A stretch of 64,000 nucleotides of DNA from Sphingomonas sp. (GTDB lineage Bacteria > Pseudomonadota > Alphaproteobacteria > Sphingomonadales > Sphingomonadaceae). The notes below the pieces were generated by a model. That model saw only the letters and a list, made by a program, of their open reading frames with translations, was not told the origin of the DNA and searched no databases. Where the stretch lies: NCBI GenBank assembly GCA_017418975.1, contig JAFOMG010000006.1:372001-436000 (forward strand), read 5' to 3'. A program made the position numbers and the translations under genes. Positions within the stretch are counted from its first letter, which is position 1. Each line of letters begins with the position of its first letter. Below are positions 1-9,300 of the stretch, piece after piece.

Positions 1-1326
1 GCCGGCCTTGCCCGGCGGGACGCTGCCGGCGAGCATGGCATAGGGCATGGACAGGATCGCCGCCCAGGCGAGCCCCACGCCGATCGTCGGCAGCCAGAGC
101 GCCACCGGATCCGCGACGAGCAGGAAGCCGAGCAGCCCCGCCGCGCCGAACACCAGGCACAAGGCATGCGTGGCGCGGCGGCCGAGCCGCTCGCCGATAC
201 CGGGCAGCAGCAGCGCGCCCAGCGCCGCGACGCCGTTATAGCCGGCGAAGAGCACCCCCACCCAGTCGGCGGCGGCATTGTAGCCCGGCGAAGCGGGATC
301 CGCGGTGCCATAATGGCGCAGCGCCAGCGCGGGCACAGTATAGATCCACATCGCGAACAGCCCGTACCAGGTGAAGAACTGGACGATGGCGAGCCGCTTG
401 AGGAGCAGCGGCATCGAGCGGATGTCCTCGACGATCTCGAGCATGCCGATCGAGCTGCGACCGAGCCGGCGCAGGCGGACCACCACTGCCTGGAGCAGCC
501 CGAACAGGAAGCAGATGCCGGCGACGACATAGATCTCGCGCTTCCAGCCGGCGAGCGCGGCGGTGCCGGCGATGCCGAGGCCCGCGAGCATCCATGCCAT
601 GCCATGGCGGACCAGCGAGGCGGCGCGTTCGGGCGACAGGGCGTGCGGCGGCATCGCCGCTTCGGGCAGCCGCGCCGGCGCGGGGCATTCGCGGGTGGTG
701 GCGATCGTCCAGCCCACTGCCGCCAGCAGGCAGAATCCTCCGATATAGAAGGCCGTGCGCACCGATTGCGGGAGCATGCCCGGCTCGGGCCGGCCGCTCA
801 GCCCCGCCCAATGGACGAGCATCCAGGGCAAGGCCGATGCGAACACCGCGCCGATGCCAATGAAGAACACCTGCATCGCGAAGCCGGCGGTGCGCTGGCT
901 CTCGGGCACCCGATCCGCCACCAGCGCCCGGAACGGCTCCATCGCGATGTTGATCGAGGCGGTGAGCACCCACAGCATCAGGCTGGCGACCCAGAGGCTG
1001 GCGGCATTGGGCATCAGGAACAGGGCGAGCGCCGTGCACAGCGCCCCCGCCAGGATATAGGGCCGCCGCCGGCCGAGCGGGCCCCGGGTGCGGTCGCTCA
1101 GATGGCCGATGATCGGCTGGACGAGCAGCCCCGTCGCGGGGCCGGCGATCCACAGGATGGCGAGATCGTCGAGCTCGGCGCCCAGCGTCTGGAAGATGCG
1201 GCTGGTATTGACGTTCTGCAGGCCCCAGACGATCTGGATGCCCAGCAGACCGAAGCACATGTTCCAGATCTGCAGCAGGCTGAGCCGCGTCACGCGCGGC
1301 GCATCGCTCGCGTCGCCAGCTTGCAA
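1..1326 (-). CDS. MFS sugar transporter (SUT/GPH-like), 3' end cut by window edge
   Basis: Inner-membrane major facilitator that probably imports a di- or oligosaccharide with protons. The 442 residues in the window contain many hydrophobic helices. The loop after helix 2 reads [18 protein letters not shown] (about residues 68-86), the pattern shared by sucrose/maltose symporters. The frame is open to base 1, so the C-terminus is missing. A TTG start at 1326 is chosen because a GAGGGGGGAG ribosome site lies just upstream and no in-frame ATG precedes the first conserved helix; GTG further in is less likely. The gene diverges from a LacI-type regulator 58 bp away, the usual arrangement for a sugar transporter and its repressor. 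The substrate is inferred from the family only. Confidence 0.85.
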   Translation of the reverse strand, partial: MQAGDASDAPRVTRLSLLQIWNMCFGLLGIQIVWGLQNVNTSRIFQTLGAELDDLAILWIAGPATGLLVQPIIGHLSDRTRGPLGRRRPYILAGALCTALALFLMPNAASLWVASLMLWVLTASINIAMEPFRALVADRVPESQRTAGFAMQVFFIGIGAVFASALPWMLVHWAGLSGRPEPGMLPQSVRTAFYIGGFCLLAAVGWTIATTRECPAPARLPEAAMPPHALSPERAASLVRHGMAWMLAGLGIAGTAALAGWKREIYVVAGICFLFGLLQAVVVRLRRLGRSSIGMLEIVEDIRSMPLLLKRLAIVQFFTWYGLFAMWIYTVPALALRHYGTADPASPGYNAAADWVGVLFAGYNGVAALGALLLPGIGERLGRRATHALCLVFGAAGLLGFLLVADPVALWLPTIGVGLAWAAILSMPYAMLAGSVPPGKAG

Positions 1327-1384
1327 TGCTCCCCCCTCACCGTTTTAAACTGGCCGTATTCGGCTTTCCTCAAGCTTGGGCACA
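1327..1384. promoter_or_regulatory. Divergent promoter/operator region of transporter and LacI gene
   Basis: This 58-bp gap must hold both divergent promoters. It contains the short inverted repeat GTTTTAAAC at 1342-1350, a possible half of a LacI-family operator, but the symmetry is short and lacks the usual central CG. The region assignment is firm; the operator is a guess. Confidence 0.35.
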
Positions 1385-2398
1385 ATGGGCAGCAGTAGCA
1401 ACAACAATACGACGCTGCAGGACCTCGCGCAGCTGGCCGGCGTATCGATCTCGACCGTCTCGCGGGCGCTCAACGATCATCCGCTGATCAGCGCGCGGAC
1501 GAAGCAGAAGATCTGGGCGCTGGCGCGCGACCATGATTATCCCTTCCGGCCCTATATGCCGGCGGCGCCGGTGGGGGCCGAGGGGACGATCGTGATCGTC
1601 ACGCCCTTCATGCGCGGCCGGCCGCTGCCGCTCTCGCACCCCTTCTTCCTCGAGCTGCTCGCCAGCATCGGCGAGGCGGCGCGCGCGCGCGATTGCGACT
1701 TCACGGTGAGCCACACCACGCCGGCGAACTATGAGGACCTCGTCGCCACCACCACCACCAGCCGGGCGAGCGGCGTGATCTTCCTCGGCCAGTCCATGCT
1801 CCACGACGCGTTCAACCAGCTGACCGAATCCAACGCCAATTTCGTGGTGTGGGGCGCGCAGATGGCGGGGCAGCTCTATTGCTCGATCGGCTCGGATAAT
1901 CAGCTTGGCGGCCGCCGCGCCACCGCGCACCTCGCCCGGCTGGGTCGCAAGGCGATCCTGTTTTTGGGCGGCACCGATCCGGAATCGATGCAGCGCAAGC
2001 GCGGCTACAACGAGGCGCTCAAGGAAGCCGGGCTGGAAATGGACCCCAAGTTGGTGGTGCCGGTGGATTTCGAGCTGGAATCGGCCGATGCGGCGATCAG
2101 CCGGCTGTTGCGGCGTCACCTTCATTTCGACGGAATCGTCGCCTCGTCGGACCTCATCGCGCTGGGCGCGATCCGCGCCCTGCGCCGGGCGGGCGTATCG
2201 GTGCCGAGCGACGTATCGGTGGTCGGCTATGACGACATGCTGCTCGCGCGGCTTTCCACCCCCGCGCTCAGCACCATCCGGCAAGACACGTTCGAGGCCG
2301 GCCGCCAGCTCGTCTCGCGCATCCTCGATCCCTCCCCCGATCCCAGCGCCGAGCGGCTGCCGACGGACCTGATCGTGCGGGAGTCGTGCGGGGGATGA
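1385..2398 (+). CDS. LacI-family transcriptional regulator
   Basis: DNA-binding repressor or activator of sugar genes. The N-terminal LacI helix-turn-helix is clear (LAQLAGVSISTVSRALNDHP, about residues 12-31). It is followed by a periplasmic-binding-protein-like effector domain ending near SVVGYDDMLLARLSTPALST. The 337-residue length is normal for the family. ATG at 1385 is preferred over a TTG nine bases upstream; no strong ribosome site is seen for either. It diverges from the MFS sugar transporter, which is its likely target. Its stop overlaps the next start (ATGA at 2395-2398). Confidence 0.93.
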   Translation: MGSSSNNNTTLQDLAQLAGVSISTVSRALNDHPLISARTKQKIWALARDHDYPFRPYMPAAPVGAEGTIVIVTPFMRGRPLPLSHPFFLELLASIGEAARARDCDFTVSHTTPANYEDLVATTTTSRASGVIFLGQSMLHDAFNQLTESNANFVVWGAQMAGQLYCSIGSDNQLGGRRATAHLARLGRKAILFLGGTDPESMQRKRGYNEALKEAGLEMDPKLVVPVDFELESADAAISRLLRRHLHFDGIVASSDLIALGAIRALRRAGVSVPSDVSVVGYDDMLLARLSTPALSTIRQDTFEAGRQLVSRILDPSPDPSAERLPTDLIVRESCGG

Positions 2399-2670
2399 GG
2401 CGCTACGCCCTGCTCGCGGCGATCCTGCTCACCGCCTGCTCCCCGCAACCGAAGCGGGAGGCATGGGCCGTGGTGGTCAGCATCGCGCCGGATGCGAACC
2501 CCAAATGGAACCCCAACGAGGTCATGATCACCGCCCGCACGCCGGAAGGCGCCTTTGGGTCGAAGCGAGTCCCGATCGCGCGCCTCGGCTGCCGCGTGGG
2601 CGACACGGTCCACGGGTCGGCACGGGGCCTGGCCCTGACACTGGACGAGCGCGCCTGCGAACGCCGATGA
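2395..2670 (+). CDS. Small putative lipoprotein
   Basis: A 91-residue protein with a short lipoprotein signal: MRRYALLAAILLTAC, with the lipobox LTAC placing the lipidated cysteine at residue 15. The mature part is about 77 residues with a conserved-looking core (VVVSIAPDANPKWNPNEV, later GCRVGDTVHGSARG) but no domain I recognise. It starts within the LacI stop codon (ATGA), so it may be translationally coupled to that gene. A GTG nine bases upstream is in frame but gives a worse signal peptide. Function unknown. Confidence 0.7.
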   Translation: MRRYALLAAILLTACSPQPKREAWAVVVSIAPDANPKWNPNEVMITARTPEGAFGSKRVPIARLGCRVGDTVHGSARGLALTLDERACERR

Positions 2671-2769
2671 CGGCGATGGCCATTAACCGATTGCCGCCAT
2701 GCATGCCGCTCGGCTATGCCCACGCGTCAATCGGCGGGAAAACCCGCGTTCAGAGGTGAAGGTCAGCTT

Positions 2770-4062
2770 ATGCACGGTGCGCTCGGTTTGATGCGGGAGC
2801 GCCGATTCCTGCCGCTGTTCGTCACCCAGTTCCTCGGCGCGTTCAACGACAATCTGTTCAAGAACGCGATGATCTTCTTCGCGACCTACCAGATCTTCAA
2901 CTCGGTGGAGGATGAGACCCGGTTCAGCGCGATCGCGACCGGCATTTTCATCCTGCCCTATTTCCTCTTCTCCGCGCTCGCCGGCCAGCTCGCCGATACG
3001 TACGACAAGGCGAAGATCATGCGGATCATCAAGGCCGCCGAGGTCGGCATCATGCTGGTCGGCGCCGCGGGCATCTTCCTCAAGCATCTCGAGCTGATGC
3101 TCGTCGCGCTGCTCGGCATGGGGATCCACTCGGCCTTTTTCGGCCCGATCAAATACGCGATCCTGCCCCAGCACCTGGAAGAAGACGAAGTGCTGGGCGG
3201 CACCGGCATGGTCGAGGCCGGCACCTATATCGCGATCCTGTGCGGCACGATCGCCGGCGGCGTGATCAGCGCGAAGGCCGCCGCCTTTGCGGTGATCGGC
3301 GTCGCGGCGGTCGGCTGGTTCGCCTCGCTGCGCATCCCGGCCGCGCCGCCGATGACCAAGCTCAAGATCGACTTCAACATCTTCCGCGCCTCGTGGCGGC
3401 TGATCTCGGCCACCATGCACATCCGCCGCCTCTATCTCGCGATCATCGCGATCAGCGTGTTCTGGACGATCGCGGCCGTGCTCGGCGTGCTCTTCCCCCC
3501 GCTCGTCAAGAACGTGTTCCACGCCCAGAAGGACGTGGCGAGCGTGTTCCTCGGCATCTTCTCGGTGGGCATCGCGATCGGATCGGTGATCATCAACCGG
3601 CTGCTCAAGGGGCATGTCTCGGCGAAATATGCCGTCCGCTCGGTACTGACGATGATGGTGTTCGTGATCGGCTTCTATGTCGTCGCGCGCTTCTGGCCGG
3701 TGCATGACGGGCCGCTGATCAAGACCGCGGAGTTCGTGATGATGCCGCTGGGCTGGGCGGTGCTCGGCTTGCTGATCGCGATCGCGATCACCGGCGGCAT
3801 GTTCGTGGTGCCGCTCTACGCCTTCCTGACCACCACCGTCGAGAAATCGCAGACCGCGCGCACCGTGGCGGCGAACAACATCGTCAATTCGGGTTTCATG
3901 GTGTTCGGATCGGTCGGGATCTTCGGGGTGAGCAAGATCCCCGGCATAGGCGTGGCCGAATGCATTCTGGTGGTGGTGGCACTCTGCCTGGCCTCGGCCT
4001 GGTGCGCGAACCGGCTCTACAAGGCCGAGGATGCGCCGCACGCGCCCGACGTGCTGCCTTGA
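2770..4062 (+). CDS. MFS transporter related to lysophospholipid transporter LplT
   Basis: Inner-membrane major facilitator of about 430 residues. The N-terminus FVTQFLGAFNDNLFKNA and the later FFGPIKYAILPQHL are typical of the LplT family, which flips lysophospholipids inward for re-acylation and is often fused or linked to the Aas acyltransferase. Here no acyltransferase gene is adjacent. The start at 2770 is supported by an AGAGGTGAAGG ribosome site about 8 bases upstream; an in-frame ATG at 2716 has none. The cytoplasmic loop GQLADTYDKAKIMRIIK after helix 2 fits the MFS fold. The lipid substrate is a family inference. Confidence 0.85.
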   Translation: MHGALGLMRERRFLPLFVTQFLGAFNDNLFKNAMIFFATYQIFNSVEDETRFSAIATGIFILPYFLFSALAGQLADTYDKAKIMRIIKAAEVGIMLVGAAGIFLKHLELMLVALLGMGIHSAFFGPIKYAILPQHLEEDEVLGGTGMVEAGTYIAILCGTIAGGVISAKAAAFAVIGVAAVGWFASLRIPAAPPMTKLKIDFNIFRASWRLISATMHIRRLYLAIIAISVFWTIAAVLGVLFPPLVKNVFHAQKDVASVFLGIFSVGIAIGSVIINRLLKGHVSAKYAVRSVLTMMVFVIGFYVVARFWPVHDGPLIKTAEFVMMPLGWAVLGLLIAIAITGGMFVVPLYAFLTTTVEKSQTARTVAANNIVNSGFMVFGSVGIFGVSKIPGIGVAECILVVVALCLASAWCANRLYKAEDAPHAPDVLP

Positions 4063-4113
4063 AGCAGCTCAGCCGACGCTGAACCCGGGCGGCACCGGGC
4101 CGTGCCGCCGCCG

Positions 4114-4284
4114 TCAGGCAATGAACGTGAAGAAGCAGACGAAGAAGGCAGTGAAGCTCAGCGCGAAGAGCTTCACGTCGCTGTCGTCCCGCAGCTTGCG
4201 CTGCTGCGCCACGGCGCGGCGGACATGGCGGCGGAAAGGGTGGCGGCGGGGCGCGTAGCCCTCGATGACGAGCTGGCGTTGCAT
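4114..4284 (-). CDS. Small single-pass membrane protein (56 aa)
   Basis: A short reading frame beginning MQRQLVIEGYAPRRHPFRRH. It has a basic N-terminal half rich in Arg/His, then DDSDVKLFALSFTAFFVC and a hydrophobic C-terminal segment of about 20 residues ending FFTFIA. This gives a basic cytoplasmic tail plus one C-terminal membrane helix. The Arg-rich to hydrophobic layout and in-frame ATG and TGA make it look real, and small proteins of this type occur in sphingomonads, but I see no strong ribosome site. It sits convergent to the LplT-like gene and downstream of the second LacI gene on the same strand. Function unknown. Confidence 0.6.
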   Translation of the reverse strand: MQRQLVIEGYAPRRHPFRRHVRRAVAQQRKLRDDSDVKLFALSFTAFFVCFFTFIA

Positions 4285-4366
4285 GGCCAGCAGTTAACGA
4301 CTTCTTAACCTTTGCCGCCAGCACTACCTATGGTTAACCACTGTCCGGCGGCGGGACAGCCCTTGG

Positions 4367-5374
4367 TTACCGCGCGGCCGGCCCCGTGCTCGCCCGCACC
4401 ACCAGCTGATGGTCGAGCGTGACCCGCGGCTGGGGCGCATTGCCGCCCAGGATCAGCTCGGCCGCGGCGGAAGCGAGCTCCTGCACCGGCTGGCGAATGG
4501 TGGTGAGCGGCGGCCACACCGCCCGCGCCAGATCCGAATCGTCGAACCCCGCGATCGAGAGCTGGCCCGGCACGTCGATATCGCTCTCATGCGCGACGGC
4601 GAGCGCGCCGGCCGCCATGTCGTCATTGCCGGCGAAGATCGCCGTGGGCCGCTCCCTGCGCGCCAGCAGCTCGCGCGCGGCCGCGGCACCCGAGGCGAAG
4701 TCATTCTCCGCGGCGACGACGAGCGACGGATCGAAGGCGATCCCATGCGCCGCGAGCTCGGCCTTGTAGCCGGCGAGGCGATCCGCCGAGGAGGCATGGC
4801 TGTCGAGGCCGCGGATCATCGCGATGCGGCGATGCCCGAGTCCGATCAGATGCCCGACCAGTTCGCGCGCGGCGGCGATATCGTCCATCGATGCCGACAT
4901 GCCGGCATCCTTGCGCGCACCCGGCGCGATCCGGACATAGGGCAGCCCGCGCCGGTCGAGCTCGTCAAGCAATGCCGCGACCTCGGTCACTGGCGGCGAG
5001 AGGATCAGGCCGTCGAGATGCGTCTCGTCGATCAGCGCGAGCACGTTGGAGACGAGATCGGGCGATTGGCTGTCGATCGGCTGGAGCAGCAGGCGATAGC
5101 CCAGCTCGGTGCAGCGCTGCTGCGCCCCGGTCTGCACGTGATAGATGTAATAGGGACTGGGATTGTCGTAGAGCAGGCCAACCTGGAACGACTTGCGCCC
5201 GGCAAGCGTGCGCGCGGCATGGCTCGGGCGGAAGTTGAGCCGCGCGACGACTTCCTCGACACGGCGGCGCGTCTCTTCGCTGACATGCTTCTCGTTGTTG
5301 AGCACGCGGCTGACGGTCTTGAACGACACGCCGGCGATCTTCGATACTTCCTTGATCGTGGGACGGCTGGACAT
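4367..5374 (-). CDS. LacI-family transcriptional regulator
   Basis: A 335-residue regulator. Its N-terminal helix-turn-helix reads IKEVSKIAGVSFKTVSRVLN (residues 7-26), followed by the hinge RPSHAARTLAGRKS and an effector-binding domain. The start at 5374 (MSSRPTIKEV) gives the standard N-terminus; 14 more in-frame codons upstream look non-coding. It diverges from the glycerate-kinase-like gene. A good LacI-type operator (5420-5433) lies between the two, so autoregulation and control of the kinase are likely. The effector sugar is unknown. Confidence 0.92.
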   Translation of the reverse strand: MSSRPTIKEVSKIAGVSFKTVSRVLNNEKHVSEETRRRVEEVVARLNFRPSHAARTLAGRKSFQVGLLYDNPSPYYIYHVQTGAQQRCTELGYRLLLQPIDSQSPDLVSNVLALIDETHLDGLILSPPVTEVAALLDELDRRGLPYVRIAPGARKDAGMSASMDDIAAARELVGHLIGLGHRRIAMIRGLDSHASSADRLAGYKAELAAHGIAFDPSLVVAAENDFASGAAAARELLARRERPTAIFAGNDDMAAGALAVAHESDIDVPGQLSIAGFDDSDLARAVWPPLTTIRQPVQELASAAAELILGGNAPQPRVTLDHQLVVRASTGPAAR

Positions 5375-5419
5375 CACTTTCCCCGCCGGGAGGCAGCCCC
5401 GGCCTGTGCAAGCCATATT

Positions 5420-5433
5420 TGACAGCGCTGGCA
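5420..5433. promoter_or_regulatory. Candidate LacI-family operator
   Basis: TGACAGCGCTGGCA is a 14-bp palindrome with only one mismatched base pair and the central CG typical of LacI-family operators. It overlaps a plus-strand TTGACA (5419-5424) that could be the -35 box of the kinase gene. It lies 46 bp upstream of the LacI start and 24 bp upstream of the kinase start. Position and symmetry support it; binding is inferred. Confidence 0.6.
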
Positions 5434-5457
5434 GTGCGCAAGCTAAGAAGCAGATCG

Positions 5458-6213
5458 ATGGACATCGCGCAGCCTCCCCCCGCCGCGGCCGAGATCATCG
5501 CCGCACGGCTCCGACCCGGCGCGCGGAGCCCCTTCGTGCTCGGCATCGCCGGGGCGCAGGGCAGCGGCAAGTCGACGGTCGCGCGCGCCCTTGCCGCCCG
5601 TTTCGGCTGCCCGGTGCTGTCGCTCGACGACCTTTATCTCGACGGAGCCGCCCGGCAACGGCTCGCCGAGACCGTGCACCCGCTGCTGCGCACGCGCGGC
5701 GTGCCGGGCACCCATGACGTCGCCGCCGGGCTGGCGGCGATCGAAGCGCTGGCGCACGGCCCCACCCTGCTCCCCCGTTTCGACAAGGCACGCGACGAGC
5801 CCGGCAGTCCCGAACCCGTGGCCGGGCCGGCCGAGATGCTGATCCTGGAGGGCTGGTGCCTGGGCGCGCGGCCGCAGGTCGCGGCGGAACTCGCCGCGCC
5901 GATCAACGATCTGGAGCGCATGCACGATGCGGATGGCCGCTGGCGGCGCTGGGTGAACGCGCAGCTGGCCGGCCCCTATCAGGCGCTCTGGGCCCGGATC
6001 GACCAGCTCGTCTTCCTCGAGGCGCCCGGCTTCGAAGTGGTGGCCGATTGGCGGATCGAGCAGGAGCGCGCCGCACGCGGGCCGATGTCCGATGCCGAGG
6101 TCCGGCGCTTCGTCCAGCATTATGAGCGGCTGACCCGGCACATGCTGCGCCACGGCCATGGCTGGGCCGATCTGACGCTGCGCCTGGACGCCGATCGGCG
6201 ACCGAGGGATTGA
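5458..6213 (+). CDS. P-loop kinase, D-glycerate 3-kinase-like
   Basis: Soluble 251-residue kinase. A Walker A motif GAQGSGKST lies near residues 32-40, followed by LSLDDLYLD, a strand-plus-acidic motif typical of the phosphoribulokinase/uridine-kinase-like group. HPLLRTRGVPGTHD and EGWCLGARP match the plant/fungal type glycerate kinase family (phosphorylating D-glycerate to 3-phosphoglycerate). C-terminal YERLTRHML is also typical. The start at 5458 (MDIAQPPP) is chosen for the AAGAAG-like ribosome site; an earlier in-frame ATG at 5419 falls inside the putative promoter. It diverges from a LacI regulator. The exact substrate is not proven by sequence. Confidence 0.8.
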   Translation: MDIAQPPPAAAEIIAARLRPGARSPFVLGIAGAQGSGKSTVARALAARFGCPVLSLDDLYLDGAARQRLAETVHPLLRTRGVPGTHDVAAGLAAIEALAHGPTLLPRFDKARDEPGSPEPVAGPAEMLILEGWCLGARPQVAAELAAPINDLERMHDADGRWRRWVNAQLAGPYQALWARIDQLVFLEAPGFEVVADWRIEQERAARGPMSDAEVRRFVQHYERLTRHMLRHGHGWADLTLRLDADRRPRD

Positions 6214-6256
6214 TCCAGGTTAATCGGCGCCCGCATGCGCCGGGCCGGTTTTCGTT

Positions 6257-6281
6257 GGGCGCCGCGGCTCGCGCGGCGCCC
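6257..6281. terminator. GC-rich hairpin between convergent genes
   Basis: GGGCGCCGCG-gctcg-CGCGGCGCCC forms a perfect 10-bp stem with a 5-base loop. It lies in the 121-bp gap between the convergent kinase and exoprotein genes. There is no T-tract in the plus direction, so termination of the kinase transcript is plausible only. Confidence 0.4.
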
Positions 6282-6298
6282 GCCCCCCGAAAAGGGCC

Positions 6299-6331
6299 GA
6301 GAGCCCGCGCGGCCGGACCGCGCGGGCTCTC
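6299..6331 (-). terminator. Terminator of the giant exoprotein gene
   Basis: GAGAGCCCGCGCGG-ccgga-CCGCGCGGGCTCTC forms a perfect 14-bp stem, starting 3 bp past the stop codon of the exoprotein gene. Reading the minus strand, it is followed by GGCCCTTTT, a short T-run. Confidence 0.7.
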
Positions 6332-6334
6332 TTG

Positions 6335-9300
6335 CTACTTGTCGCCGTCGCCCGCGCCCTCACGCTCGCCATCGCCCTCGAGATTCCGGGAAGGGTTCTG
6401 GTTGAGCGAGAAGCCGCCGCCGACACCGAGTCGCAGCATTCTGAGGGCGTCGCTGGCATCGGCGCCCGATTGGGTGAAGCTGATCACGAGCGTGCCCGGG
6501 ATCACGGTGAGCAGATAATTGGCCGACAGCGCGAGCGTCCCCTGCCCGATCGCATAGCTGCCCACCTGCTCGCCGGCGATACGGGCCAGCGCGCCGGTGA
6601 AGCCGTCGCCGTTCACCAGCGAGCCGGCGGAGACGGTATAGCCGAACACCGGATCGGGCTGGCCGAACAGCTTGGTCGCATCCTGCGCGGTCACGCTCAC
6701 CGCGCGGCGCGTGATGTCGGCGATCACCGGCGCACCGGACAGGCTGACGGCATAGTTCCCCGCATCCGCGCCCGTCAGCGCCAGCCCGCTCACCTGCACC
6801 GCACGGCCGGTCCCGGCATTGGCATCGGCGAAGCGATAGGTGGCGGTGCCCGTCACCGTGTCGCCCGAGATCACGCCGGTGAGCGCGATCCGGCCGGTGG
6901 TGCCGGTGGTGCCGTCATAGGCACGGCTGTCCGCCGTCGCCGTGGCGGTGATCGCGCGCTGGGCGATCGTCGCGGTGCCGGTGGCGGTGCCGCTGATCGT
7001 GTAGTTCGCCGCATCGGCGCCGTTCAGCGCAAGGCCGCTCGCGGTGGCGGTGCGGTTGCCGGCATTCTTGCTGTCGAAGGCGATGCCGCTGGCAGTCACC
7101 CCGACCTGATCGCCCAGGACGACGCCGCTCAGGCCCAGCGTGCCGGTGGCGGCGGTGGTGCCGTCATAGACGCGGCCATTGGCGGTCAGCGTCGCGGTGA
7201 TCGCCCTGGCCAGGATGTCCGCCAGGTCGGTCGCCGTCGCGGCGACGACATAATTGCCCGCGTCCGCGCCCGAGAGGCTGATGCCGCTCGCCGTGACCGT
7301 CCGGGTGCCGGCGTTCTTGCTGTCGAAGGCCATGCCCGTGCTGTTCACCGACACCGCGTCGCCCGCGATCACTCCGTTCAGGCCCAGCGTGCCGGTGGCG
7401 CTGGTGGTGCCGTCATAAGTGCGGTCGTTCGCGGTCAGCGTCGCGGTGATCGTCCTGGCGATGATGTCCGCCAGCGCGGTCGCGGTGGTGCCCACGGTGT
7501 AGTTGCCCGCATCCGCGCCCGAAAGGGCGATGCCGCTCGCCGTAACGGTGTGGCCGGTGCCGGCATTCTTGTTGTCGAAGGCGTAGCTGCCGTTCGCGCT
7601 CACCTGGTCGCCGCTTACGAGGCCGTTGAGCGCCAGGCTGCCGGTGGCGTTGGTGGTGCCGTCATAGGTGCGGCCATTGGCGGTCAGCGTGGCGGTGATC
7701 GCCTTGGCGAGGATGTCCGCCAGCGCGGTCGCCGAGCCGCTGACGACATAATTGCCCGCATCCGCGCCCGAGAGAGTGATGCCGCTCGCCGTGACGGTGC
7801 GGGTGCCGGCGTTCTTGCTGTCGAAGGCCAGGACGCCGCTCGCCGCCACCTGGTCGTTGCCGATCAGGCCGTTCAGCGCCAGCGTGCCGGTGGCGCTGGT
7901 GGTGCCGTCATAGGTCCGGCCATTGGCGGTCAGCGTGGCGGTGATCGTTCTGGCGATGATATCCGCCAGCGCGGTCGTGCTGGTGCTGGCGATCACGTAG
8001 TTAGCCGCGTCCGTGCCCGAGAGGGTGATGCCGCTCGCCGTGGCCGTGCGGGTGCCCGCATTCTTGCTGTCGAAGGCCAGGACGCCGCTCGCCGCCACCT
8101 GGTCGCCGCTTACCAGGCCGGTCAGCGTCAGGCTGCCGGTGGCGTTGGTGGTGCCGTCATAGACGCGGTTGTCGGCGGTGAGGATCGCGCTGATCACCCG
8201 GGGATCGACCACGACCGTGCCCGCGCCAAAGGCGAAGGCATAGTTCATCTCCGAGGCCAGCGTACCGAGCGCCGCATAGACCGCATAGGTGCCGGCATTG
8301 CGGCCCGCCCCGCTGAGCGCGGCTGCCCCCGACCAGGCCCCGCCCGCGCTGTCGCCGTTCACCAGCCCGGTGATCGTCGCGGTGAGGACCGGGACGGCGC
8401 CGTTATAGGTCACGTGGAAGCTGTCCGGCGTGACCGTCAGCAGCGGGCGATAGCCATAGACGAAGCGGTTGCCCGCATTCGGCGCGGTGGCGAAGGTGCC
8501 GGCGCCGAAATCATAGAAGTCGCCATAATAGCTGGTGCCCGCCAGCCCGCCGAAATTGTTGTTCGGATCGGAATGGCCGAAATTGCCGCCGGTCTGGGTG
8601 TAGATCAGCCAGCGGCCTGCCGACGCGGCCAGCGCATCGGCGCCGCGCGCATTGGTGAACAGCCCGTCCGAGGCGAGCGTGATCGCATCCCCGCCCGCCG
8701 ACGACAGGATCCGGCCATTGGCCGAGATCGTCATGCCGCCATGCGAGGCGATGGTCACCGCGCCGCCATTGCCCTGGACGATGCCGTCGATCGTCAGGCC
8801 GATATTGCTGGTGAGCTTCAGCCCGTTGCTGGCGAACTGGCCGAGCTCGGCGATGCTGTTGCCGCCCGTCAGCAGCGCCGCGCCGGTGGCGCCGCCCTGC
8901 AGGCGATCGGCGATGATGTAGTAATTGTTCTGGGTCAGCGCGCCGGCGACCTGGAGGTCGAGCGTGCCGTGCACCTCTACCACGCCGTCCAGGCCCAGGT
9001 CCTGCAGGTTGCGCAGCTTGAAGCCGCCATTGTTGACGGTCACCATGCCCAGGCTGGCGACATGCGAGCCGCTGCCGCCCTGGTCGAGGTCGACGCCGCC
9101 GTTCACCGCCACCACGCCGAGCGTGCTGGCCGAAACGCTGGCGCCGGTGATCCCGCCCGCGACCGCGAGCGCAACGTCGCCGCCGGCGAGGTTGCCGAAG
9201 CGCAGGCTGCCCGTGCTCGCGCCGAGGTTCACGACGAAGCGGCCCGAGATGTCGCCGGTGGTCACGTCGCCCTGGCCGGCGATGTTGATGTGCCCGGCAC

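Noticed and set aside
6705..8201. Regularly spaced repeats that could suggest a CRISPR array
   Set aside because: The units are about 249 bp, lie in frame and encode YDG domains; there are no short repeats with unique spacers and no cas genes.
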